Below the pieces are notes generated by a model, which did not search any database, was not told the origin of the DNA, and saw only the letters and a list, made by a program, of their open reading frames with translations. A stretch of DNA of 12,686 nucleotides from JBIKLM01 sp044375105 (GTDB taxonomy: Bacteria > Planctomycetota > UBA1135 > GCA-002686595), in NCBI GenBank assembly GCA_044375105.1, contig JBILNK010000127.1, forward strand, positions 1 to 12,686, in the 5' to 3' direction. Made by a program: the position numbers and the translations under genes. Position 1 is the first letter of the stretch. Each line of letters starts with the position of its first letter. Shown here in pieces: positions 6,057-12,062 of this stretch.

Positions 6057-8441
6057 TCAGTGCGGGCGCAGGCTCAGGATGTTGCTGACGGCGAAGCCGG
6101 GAAAGCTCGGGCAGTCGTTGGCGCTGGGCTTGATCACGGTCCATTGGCTCAGCACTTCGATGCCGATCAGGGCGGGGTTGCAGGGGATCGGCAGCGCCAG
6201 CTCCACCAGGTTGGGGTTGCCCGGCAGCACGGTGGTGAACTCGAAGGGCACCCACTGGCAGGTGCCGCAGGGGATCGGCACCCCGGAGAAGGCCAGGTTG
6301 AAGACCGCCACGCTGGTGCCGGTGCCGGGGAACAGCAGCCGGGCGCGGAAGCTGCCGTTGCCCACCGCCGGGGGCGAGCTGACCTGGTAGGCCCCGCCGC
6401 CCAGGCCGCAGGCGCCGCCGAAGTCGATGGCGCTGGCCAGGGGCGAGAAGGCGGTCAGGAAGCGGCCGCGGATCACGTCCGAGCTGGCGACGATGAAGGT
6501 TTCGAATGCGCGGCTGTAGAGCAGGACGCCCCGCGACGCGCTCGGGTCGCCGCCGGAAGCATCCAGGCAGACCGCGGTGTCGGTGTAGTTCCCGTTGGAG
6601 GAGAGCAGCGATGTGTAGGACTCGATCGTCGTGGGTCCGTCGACGATGGCGCCGGTCTTCGGATCGCACTCGAGCAGGCGCAGGGAGAACAGCTTGCCCT
6701 CGACCGGGCTGTCCGCGATCTCCTGGTAGGTCAGGAACATGCGGTTGTTGCGCCAGCCGACGCTCGGGCTGGACCGGGAAAGCTCCTCGGTCGCCAACGC
6801 GACGGGTGTGCCGACCTGTAGAAACCCGTTGAAGCTGAGGGCGGTTCGGTAACCGCGGAAGGTATCCACGCAGTTGATTCCGAAGATGTCGCAGGACGTG
6901 CCCACGCCTTCGAAGACCACCGTGTAGTAGGTGGGACCCGCATCGCCGCCGTCGATGCGCGGAGCACTGGTGCGTGTCACGTCGCCGGAGACCTTCTGGG
7001 CGCTGCCCAGGGACGCGCCGGTGGTCGTGAAGACACCCGCCCACACGGAGCTGGTCTGGCCTTGGTTCGCGCTGGCCACCCAAGCCAGGCCCAGACGCCC
7101 GCTGGCCGAGGGAGTGCGCGCCAGGGCCGGCTGCGAGAGGTTGCTGCCCGAGACCCAGGTGAAGTTCGCCGCGATCGTCGGTTGTGCGGGCGAGTTGGGA
7201 ACGAGGACCCGTGCGCCGCGGATGCCGCTGGGGGAATCCCAGGCCAGCCAGACCTGTCCGGTGGCGGTCAGCGAGCCATCCGGCTCCCCGGCGATCGTGA
7301 CCCGGTTGATCTGGTCCAGGGGTAGGCCCTGCACGAACAGGCTGTTGGAGAGGTTGCCGGTCGAGGCCTCCACCAGGCGCACACGCACCTGGCTTTCGCC
7401 GAAGAAGTCCTGCACCCAGGCGACCGCGAAGCGGTTCGAGCGGTTGACCGAGACCACGGCGGGCGAGCTCGACGGGCTGACGCTCGAGATCGGGATCGGG
7501 TTGCCGAGCGGCTGCCCCGTGGCGCTGAAGCGCTGCCCCAGCAGGGTGAACTGCGTGACCGGATCGAGGTTCGGGTTGAAGGCCAAGCGGGTCCAGACCG
7601 CCAGGTAGCTGTCCGTGGTCTGGTCGTAGGCCACGCTGGCCTGGGAGTCTGACTCGTAGGGCCCGAAGAGCACCTGCTGGGACGCCGGGGAGCTCAGCTG
7701 GAAGCCGCTGCCGATCAGCGGATCGAGCAGCAGCGGCCAGGTGGCGCGCTCGACGAACTCGCCCGGGATGACCCAGGAGAGGCGCTGGCCATCGAGCTCG
7801 AGCCGGCCCTGGGTGCGGGCGCCGGCCGCGTCGATGGCCCACAGCTCGCCGATCGAAACCCCGGACAGGTTCCAGCCGGCGCCCTGCGGGCTCACCAGCC
7901 CGTCCAGGGCGCTGCCGGAGAGGTCGAAATCCACGGCCAGGTCGCCCGAGAGGCCGAACGGGGCCTCCAGGGTCAGGCTGTGTTCGATGCCCGCGGGGGT
8001 GGGCTCGAATCGCTCGGTGATGCCCGCGCCGCGCGGGTAAAGCGCCGCCACGCCGCTGTGCACAGGCGCGGCGGGCGAGAGCTCGCGGCGCTCGGCCCCG
8101 CGGCGCAGCCAGCGCGCTTCGATGCCGAGCTCGCGCCCGCCGTCGGCGCTCTGGAACCAAAGCCCCCGCGGGCTGAACTCGGCGCGGTAGTCGTCGCCGA
8201 TGACCGAGAGGCGCCCCGCGGCCTCCTCGACCAACTGCGGGGCCTGAGCGGAGCCGGGGCTCGGCGCTGCGGAACCGGAATCCGGCGGGTTCCCCTGCTG
8301 GGGGGCCGCGGAGGCTGCCGAAGCCCAGCAGACCCCGGCCAGCAGCGCGAGCGCCAGGGGCAGCGCCCGCTGGGGTCTGCTGCTGAGGAGCCGCCGAAGC
8401 GGCGCAAGGGTGGGGACGGACGAGGCGATGGGGATCTGCAT
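6057..8441 (-). CDS. Secreted predicted seven-bladed beta-propeller protein with planctomycete-type C-terminal domain
   Basis: A 794-residue exported protein of unknown function. Residues 1-45 are a signal peptide: arginines near 16-26, a leucine/alanine core, then WASAASA before the mature APQQGN. A Pro/Ser/Ala linker follows. Residues about 75-245 form a beta-rich domain ending ATWPLLLDPLIG, like the 'YPLLIDP' domains that precede repeats in large secreted proteins. Residues about 265-670 hold seven repeats of 40-60 residues built around motifs such as YLAVWTR...GQRFSATGQPLG, FAVAWVQD, GQVWLAWD, LGLAWVAS, YYTVVFEG, MFLTYQE and GVLLYSR, suggesting a seven-bladed propeller. Residues about 689-794 match the C-terminal domain of the peroxidase at 3146. 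Cysteines cluster in the last third, fitting an oxidising compartment. No catalytic motif is seen; binding or surface roles are possible. ATG 8441 was chosen for the signal peptide; the frame runs on to 8654 through a repeat-containing region that is probably not coding. Confidence 0.8.
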   Translation of the reverse strand: MQIPIASSVPTLAPLRRLLSSRPQRALPLALALLAGVCWASAASAAPQQGNPPDSGSAAPSPGSAQAPQLVEEAAGRLSVIGDDYRAEFSPRGLWFQSADGGRELGIEARWLRRGAERRELSPAAPVHSGVAALYPRGAGITERFEPTPAGIEHSLTLEAPFGLSGDLAVDFDLSGSALDGLVSPQGAGWNLSGVSIGELWAIDAAGARTQGRLELDGQRLSWVIPGEFVERATWPLLLDPLIGSGFQLSSPASQQVLFGPYESDSQASVAYDQTTDSYLAVWTRLAFNPNLDPVTQFTLLGQRFSATGQPLGNPIPISSVSPSSSPAVVSVNRSNRFAVAWVQDFFGESQVRVRLVEASTGNLSNSLFVQGLPLDQINRVTIAGEPDGSLTATGQVWLAWDSPSGIRGARVLVPNSPAQPTIAANFTWVSGSNLSQPALARTPSASGRLGLAWVASANQGQTSSVWAGVFTTTGASLGSAQKVSGDVTRTSAPRIDGGDAGPTYYTVVFEGVGTSCDIFGINCVDTFRGYRTALSFNGFLQVGTPVALATEELSRSSPSVGWRNNRMFLTYQEIADSPVEGKLFSLRLLECDPKTGAIVDGPTTIESYTSLLSSNGNYTDTAVCLDASGGDPSASRGVLLYSRAFETFIVASSDVIRGRFLTAFSPLASAIDFGGACGLGGGAYQVSSPPAVGNGSFRARLLFPGTGTSVAVFNLAFSGVPIPCGTCQWVPFEFTTVLPGNPNLVELALPIPCNPALIGIEVLSQWTVIKPSANDCPSFPGFAVSNILSLRPH

Positions 8442-8562
8442 GGGTTCTTTGGGCTCACGCCAGGGGGCCAAGTCCCCAGATCCGGCGCTGGCTCGCTCCG
8501 TCCCGCTGGCCCTCCCCGGTTTTCTACGCCCCGCCGGGCGGGCCCTTCCCTTGTGCCCGCAG

Positions 8563-8578
8563 CCCCCGTGCCCGGGGG
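8563..8578 (-). other. Hairpin in the gap upstream of the secreted-protein gene
   Basis: CCCCCG and CGGGGG form a perfect 6-bp stem with a TGCC loop. It lies about 80 bases past the stop of the gene at 8659-9108 in its direction of reading, next to a second hairpin. It may be part of a transcription stop; no T-run follows. Confidence 0.35.
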
Positions 8579-8580
8579 TG

Positions 8581-8598
8581 GACGCCGGGCCAGGCGTC
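8581..8598 (-). other. Second hairpin, overlapping the first unit of the tandem repeat
   Basis: GACGCC and GGCGTC are exact inverted repeats separated by six bases. The right arm forms the first six bases of the most diverged 18-bp repeat unit. Together with the hairpin at 8563-8578 it could terminate the short minus-strand gene, but the rest of the 217-base gap (8442-8658) shows only a weak -10-like TAGAAA (8526-8521, minus) and no clear promoter. Confidence 0.35.
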
Positions 8599-8664
8599 AG
8601 AGGCCCTCCAGGTCTCTGGCGCCCACCCGGTCTCAAGGGCCCCCCTGGTCTCAACGGCCTACCC
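8593..8664. repeat. Four-unit 18-bp tandem repeat at the 3' end of the unknown gene
   Basis: Four units begin at 8593, 8611, 8629 and 8647, each approximating GGTCTCAAGGGCCCACCC. The first is most diverged and the last three share GGTCTC at the same register. The stop codon of the 149-residue protein (8659-8661, minus) lies inside the last unit. Read on the plus strand in frame with 8593 the units spell collagen-like Gly-X-Y triplets (GPPGLKGPPGLN). Read on the minus strand they carry TTGAGACC, the same arm sequence found in the dyad at 9163-9179. Confidence 0.65.
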
Positions 8665-9108
8665 GGGGGGCGGGCGCATGAACAGCCACAACGCCGCCGT
8701 GTGCAGCTTGCCGAGCAGGTCCTCGAGGGCCGAGCTGGCCTCGGGGCGCGGGTCCCGGGCCAGGGCCCACAGGCAGCGCACCACCTCCTCGCTGGGGCGC
8801 CGATGGAGCCCCGCCAGGCGCTGGTCCAGGTCGTCGCTGGGGGTCAGGGCCAGATGGGCGCGCTGCTCGGCGGCCAGCAGGTCCATGCGCCGGGCCAGGG
8901 CGCGCCGGAAGCGGGGGCTTTCACGGCTGGCCAGGATCGCGGCTCGGGTGGCGCCGAAGGCGCACTCGAGGCAGCCGGCTTCGGCGGCTACGACCGGCAG
9001 GCCCTGGCTTTGCAGCAGCAGGGTCAGTTCGCGCCAATCGAAGGCGCCGAGCAGGATCAGATCGATGGCCAGGGGCGGGATGCCGCGCAGGGGATCTTCG
9101 GGGGGCAT
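8659..9108 (-). CDS. Conserved-looking hypothetical protein, 149 residues
   Basis: I do not recognise this protein. It begins MPPEDPLRGIPPLAIDLILLGA, has a hydrophobic strand or helix LPVVAAEAG, a CxxC (GCLECAFG, about residues 44-51), then a charged helical region with ESPRFRRALARRMDLLAAEQR and EEVVRCLWALARDP, and ends LWLFMRPPPG. No signal peptide or clear membrane span is seen, so it is probably cytoplasmic. Codon third positions are strongly G/C as in neighbouring genes, and the sequence has a normal protein composition, unlike the Gln/Gly-rich opposite-strand frame (8410-9183), which I treat as a shadow. It has its own promoter candidate (9151-9179), so it is probably not simply the last gene of the flagellar operon, although it lies on the same strand 168 bases after fliN. 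The start at ATG 9108 has no Shine-Dalgarno. Confidence 0.65.
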   Translation of the reverse strand: MPPEDPLRGIPPLAIDLILLGAFDWRELTLLLQSQGLPVVAAEAGCLECAFGATRAAILASRESPRFRRALARRMDLLAAEQRAHLALTPSDDLDQRLAGLHRRPSEEVVRCLWALARDPRPEASSALEDLLGKLHTAALWLFMRPPPG

Positions 9109-9150
9109 GGCGTTGGCGGCCGCTCGGGCCGGGGCGCTGGGGACCCAGCC

Positions 9151-9179
9151 ATCCTACTGCGATTGAGACTCGGTCTCAA
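9151..9179 (-). promoter_or_regulatory. Sigma70-type promoter overlapping a 17-bp dyad, upstream of the 149-residue gene
   Basis: On the minus strand, -35 TTGAGA (9179-9174) and -10 TAGGAT (9156-9151) are separated by exactly 17 bases. The expected transcription start is near 9144, giving a leader of about 36 bases before the ATG at 9108. The -35 box is one arm of a perfect dyad, TTGAGAC and GTCTCAA separated by TCG (9163-9179), so a dimeric protein bound there would cover the -35 and half the spacer. This AT-containing patch stands out from its GC-rich surroundings. Confidence 0.6.
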
Positions 9180-9243
9180 CTAGGGTACGCCGGGCGCCCC
9201 GGCTCGTCGCTCGTCCCAGCCCCGCCCGTCGTAGGCCGCGCCC

Positions 9244-9263
9244 GACCCCGCCGCCACGGGGTC
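9244..9263 (-). terminator. Hairpin downstream of fliN
   Basis: GACCCCG and CGGGGTC form a perfect 7-bp stem with a six-base loop, 13 bases after the fliN TGA. There is no T-run after it on the minus strand. It is a plausible end of the flagellar transcript, consistent with a separate promoter for the next gene. Confidence 0.4.
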
Positions 9264-9276
9264 CGGCTCGCCGGCT

Positions 9277-9657
9277 TCACTTCTCCACGCGGGTGATCCG
9301 CACGCCGTAGTTCTCGCCGATGGTGACGATCTCGCCGCGGGCCACGACCTTGCCGTTGACCAGGATATCCGCCGGCTCGTGGGCTTCGCGGTCGAGCTCG
9401 ATCAGGGAACCGGGCCCCATGCGCACCAGCTCGGCCAGCGACAGGCGGCTGCGGCCGACCTCCACGGTCAGCTTGACCGGCACGTCCAGCAGGTGCGGTA
9501 GCCCCATGGGGGCCTGAGTGGCGCTCTGGTTGTCGAATTCGGTCCATTGCCGCGGGGCGACGGCCACGCCATCGTTTTCCACCACCCCAGCCTTGACGGC
9601 CTGGGTGGCGGCGTCGAGGGCGGCTTCCAGGGGATCGGTCTTCTCTGTGCTGCTCAT
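9277..9657 (-). CDS. fliN: Flagellar motor switch protein FliN
   Basis: A 126-residue protein of the C-ring, the cytoplasmic rotor ring that sets rotation direction and helps dock export substrates. Residues about 1-50 are a variable, mostly polar N-terminal part. Residues about 53-126 are a standard SpoA domain: LLDVPVKLTVEVGRSRLSLAEL, GPGSLIELDREAHEPADILVNG, then VVARGEIVTIGENYGVRITR, which is close to textbook FliN. Length is normal. It starts at ATG 9657, seven bases after the fliM stop, with no Shine-Dalgarno, suggesting coupled translation. In many bacteria the export genes fliO-fliP-fliQ-fliR follow fliN; here they do not. Confidence 0.95.
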   Translation of the reverse strand: MSSTEKTDPLEAALDAATQAVKAGVVENDGVAVAPRQWTEFDNQSATQAPMGLPHLLDVPVKLTVEVGRSRLSLAELVRMGPGSLIELDREAHEPADILVNGKVVARGEIVTIGENYGVRITRVEK

Positions 9658-9664
9658 GGTGGGG

Positions 9665-10582
9665 TCAATCGAGCTTGAGGTGGGAGAGACGCACCGCCAG
9701 GCGGCCTGCCAGGGCCCCCAGGTCGCCGAGCCCGACGCTGCGCCCGTCGATGGACAGGTGGGCGGGCTCGCCGCGGGCGAGCTCCAGGGGGATGACGTCG
9801 CCGGGCGCGAGACCCAAGAGCTCCGACAGGCTCAGCTCGGCCTGGCCGAGGGTGACCGACACATCCACGGGCACCTCGACGAGGTGCCCGGGCACGGCCT
9901 CCGGCGCTGCGCCCGAGGGGCTGCGTCCGAAGCTCTTGGCGCTTTCGAGCGGCAAGAGCAGTGCAATGCGGAAAGGACCGTCGGGGCCCATGGTCAACAG
10001 TTCAACGGATAGCCGGTAGGCGTCCGGCTGACCCTCGGCGTCGAGATAGCTGCCCACCTCGCGGTAGCTGGCCACACCCTCGAGCTGGGCGATCTCGAGG
10101 CCCAAGGCATTGGCGACCTGCAGCAGCAGGCCGCGCACCAGCTTGACCAGCAGGCTCTGCTCCAGCTCCGTCAAGGGCCGGGCAGCCGGCGCATCGTCAG
10201 CCTTGCCCCGCAAACGACCGAGCACGCGCTCGATCGCTTCGACCGCGTGCTGGCTGGGCAGCTCGACCCAGCCGACCTGCCCACGGCTCCTGAACCGCAC
10301 GAGTGCCGCCGGCCCCGAGGTCTTTCGGAACAAACTGCCGGCGTGGATCTCGCTGATCGCCCCCAGCTCCAGTGGGCTGCGGCGACGCAAGAAGCGCCCC
10401 AGGGCCTGCTCCATCTCCGGCAGGCAGCGCTGGATGAGGCGACGTACCTCTACCAGGTCCTCGGCCGAAAGCCGGCGCGGAACGGCGAAGTCGCGCGGTT
10501 CGACCGGCCGCGCACCCATTCCGGAGGCTTGAAAGTCTTCCATCAAGGCCTCGACCTCGGCGGGATCCAGTCGCGGGCTCAT
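9665..10582 (-). CDS. fliM: Flagellar motor switch protein FliM
   Basis: A 305-residue C-ring protein linking FliG to FliN and receiving CheY-P. The N-terminus SPRLDPAEVEALMEDF corresponds to the 'LSQxEIDALL' peptide that binds CheY-P in other FliM proteins, though it is diverged. The middle domain (about 35-210) contains VRRLIQRCLPEMEQALG, WVELPSQHAVEAIERVLG and LTELEQSLLVKLVRGLL. The C-terminal SpoA domain (about 225-300) reads LVEVPVDVSVTLGQAELSLSELLGLAPGDVIPLE. The length is a little under usual FliM. The start is uncertain: ATG 10582 puts the CheY-binding-type motif near the N-terminus and is used here; GTG at 10597 overlaps the fliL stop as GTGA and would add five residues (305 becomes 310). 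A run of eight C bases lies directly before the ATG. Confidence 0.9.
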   Translation of the reverse strand: MSPRLDPAEVEALMEDFQASGMGARPVEPRDFAVPRRLSAEDLVEVRRLIQRCLPEMEQALGRFLRRRSPLELGAISEIHAGSLFRKTSGPAALVRFRSRGQVGWVELPSQHAVEAIERVLGRLRGKADDAPAARPLTELEQSLLVKLVRGLLLQVANALGLEIAQLEGVASYREVGSYLDAEGQPDAYRLSVELLTMGPDGPFRIALLLPLESAKSFGRSPSGAAPEAVPGHLVEVPVDVSVTLGQAELSLSELLGLAPGDVIPLELARGEPAHLSIDGRSVGLGDLGALAGRLAVRLSHLKLD

Positions 10583-10593
10583 GGGGGGGGCCG

Positions 10594-11373
10594 TCACTGG
10601 ACGTTGAACTTCTCCTTGAGCAACTCGCGCAGGCGTCCGTGCACGCCGACCAGCACCTGACCCTCGAATTCCGGGTCGAGACCGGTCACGTCCAGGAACA
10701 CCGTACGGCCGAGCTCGTTCTCGACGCGCAGATCGCGCTCGTCGCCTTCGAACTGCACCGGCGGCCCGTTGTCCAGGCGCAGTTTCTTCTCTTTGGCGTT
10801 GATGGTCAGCTTGTGATCGTAGAGCGAGGCCCGCAGGGTCGAGCTTCTCGCCGAGGTGCCGAGGCGCAGGCCACTCTTCGGGTCCGCCGCAGAGGAGCTG
10901 GGCGCCTTGCCAATATGAACCGGGAACAGCACCGGATCGAGGGCCCGTTGCAGTTCCGCCAGGAAATTCTTGCCGATCTCCTCGTTCATGACCTCATCGC
11001 TGTACTTGGAGGCGATGTCCAAGATCACGTTGGAGACCAAGGCCGTGTAGATCGGATCGGCTTGGCGCGCGGGGACGTACTTGTCGTCGAAGGCCTCGTA
11101 GACCGCGTTGAGCTTGAGCAGCAGGAACCGCTTGCGGGCTTTGTCGGCCAGATTGGCGGTGAATTCGCCCGCCGACACCGGGGCCACGAAGGGGCCCTCG
11201 AACAGCTTGTATTCGGCCTTTTTGGGGGCGGCCAGGGTGCTGGCCAGATAAGCCAGGCCCACCAGGCCCAGGGCGGCCCCGCCCAGGATCTGCTTCTTCT
11301 TGAGCTTTCCGGCCTGCGGCTCGGCCTGGGGCGCCCCAGCGGCCTCGGGCTTCTTCTTGGGATCGTCGGCCAT
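10594..11373 (-). CDS. fliL: FliL-like flagellar basal body-associated protein, enlarged
   Basis: A 259-residue single-span membrane protein. A lysine-rich cytoplasmic N-terminus (MADDPKKKPEAAG, ending KLKKK) precedes a membrane segment, QILGGAALGLVGLAYLAST (about residues 28-46), and a long outer domain. FliL surrounds the stator and supports torque. The assignment rests on topology, the position between motB and fliM, and a FliL-like ending (LRELLKEKFNVQ). It is about 90 residues longer than typical FliL, and a polar stretch near GKAPSSSAADPKSG may be inserted. ATG 11373 lies 14 bases after the motB stop and is preceded by eight C bases instead of a Shine-Dalgarno. The frame remains open upstream to 12018, but that stretch overlaps motB in another frame and is a shadow. 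The role is likely but the family match is weak. Confidence 0.6.
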   Translation of the reverse strand: MADDPKKKPEAAGAPQAEPQAGKLKKKQILGGAALGLVGLAYLASTLAAPKKAEYKLFEGPFVAPVSAGEFTANLADKARKRFLLLKLNAVYEAFDDKYVPARQADPIYTALVSNVILDIASKYSDEVMNEEIGKNFLAELQRALDPVLFPVHIGKAPSSSAADPKSGLRLGTSARSSTLRASLYDHKLTINAKEKKLRLDNGPPVQFEGDERDLRVENELGRTVFLDVTGLDPEFEGQVLVGVHGRLRELLKEKFNVQ

Positions 11374-11387
11374 GGGGGGGGCACGCC

Positions 11388-12062
11388 TCAGCGGCGCGCC
11401 GGCAGGATCAGCCGGGCGTCGATGGCAGAACCCTTTTCGTCCAGTCCCGCCGGGCTCTTGAGCCAAGCGCGGGCCTCGACCCTCCCAGGCTCGAAATCGT
11501 GACGCTCGACGAGGTACTGCCTCACCATCCGCGCCCGTCGCTCCGCGCCGCCGGCTGTCTCGTCGTCGGCGTCCGCGCGGGCTTCCAGGACCAGTACATG
11601 GCCGTTTCCGGGGCGCAGGCTGGGGGCCAGCAGGTCGAGGTAACGGCGCGCCGAGGCAGGCAGATCGGTCTGCCCGGGGGGAAAGATCGCCACGGCCGGC
11701 TGGTACAGCTCGTCGTGAGCCGGCAAGGCGGCGATCGAGTCGGCTCGCAGCAGCTCGGTGCGGGCGGCCTCGGCCAGGGGCACGGCCCGGTCGGGGTCCT
11801 CCTCGGGGGGCAAGTTGAAGCGCACGCGCACCTGGTTGAAGACCTCGTCGCGCTCCTTGGCGCTCATCAGGGAATCCAGGCCGAAGGAATTGAGGCGCGC
11901 CACGAACGAGCCCACGCCCTTGGCCACCAGGCCCATTTGGCGCTCCTTCGAGAGCGAGACCAGCAGGATGAAGAAGGTCAAGATCAGGGTCATCATGTCC
12001 CCGAAAGACACCATCCACGCCGGCACCTTGGCTTTGCTGTCCTCCTGGCGCTTCTTGCCCAT
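11388..12062 (-). CDS. motB: MotB-family stator protein with intact membrane segment and degenerate OmpA-like domain
   Basis: A 224-residue protein anchored in the inner membrane, expected to pair with MotA to conduct ions and drive rotation. A basic N-terminus (MGKKRQEDSKAK) leads into VPAWMVSFGDMMTLILTFF, the canonical MotB segment with the ion-carrying aspartate at residue 22. Residues about 126-224 have an OmpA-like layout (FPPGQTDLPASARRYLDLLAP, VLVLEARADADD, RRARMVRQYLVERHDFEPGRVEA). However, the usual final 'NRRVE' motif that binds peptidoglycan reads SAIDARLIL, so binding may be weak or lost. The start is well supported: ATG 12062 overlaps the upstream stop as TGATG and follows GGAGGGG. 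No motA gene is in the window; it would be expected just upstream. Confidence 0.88.
   Translation of the reverse strand: MGKKRQEDSKAKVPAWMVSFGDMMTLILTFFILLVSLSKERQMGLVAKGVGSFVARLNSFGLDSLMSAKERDEVFNQVRVRFNLPPEEDPDRAVPLAEAARTELLRADSIAALPAHDELYQPAVAIFPPGQTDLPASARRYLDLLAPSLRPGNGHVLVLEARADADDETAGGAERRARMVRQYLVERHDFEPGRVEARAWLKSPAGLDEKGSAIDARLILPARR

Noticed and set aside
4533..6821. A 762-residue open frame on the plus strand
   Set aside because: It crosses two well-supported genes and their intergenic region in other frames and is Arg/Gly-rich with no motif.
4864..8160. A 1098-residue open frame on the minus strand
   Set aside because: It runs antisense through the exchanger and out of frame through the propeller gene. 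Its composition (runs of Arg, Gly, Gln, His) is typical of a shadow frame in GC-rich DNA.
8442..8654. N-terminal extension of the propeller protein to 8654
   Set aside because: It would bury the signal peptide behind 71 residues of repeat-derived Arg/Pro/Gly sequence. ATG 8441 gives a proper export signal.
8410..9183. Plus-strand 257-residue frame with collagen-like triplets as a real gene
   Set aside because: Outside the short repeat its sequence is Gln/Gly/Ala-rich antisense of the 149-residue gene, with no ribosome site or signal peptide. The repeat is reported separately.
10594..12018. Extended 474-residue version of fliL
   Set aside because: The extra 215 residues overlap motB in another frame and are Arg/Gly/Pro-rich; the membrane segment and normal start support ATG 11373.
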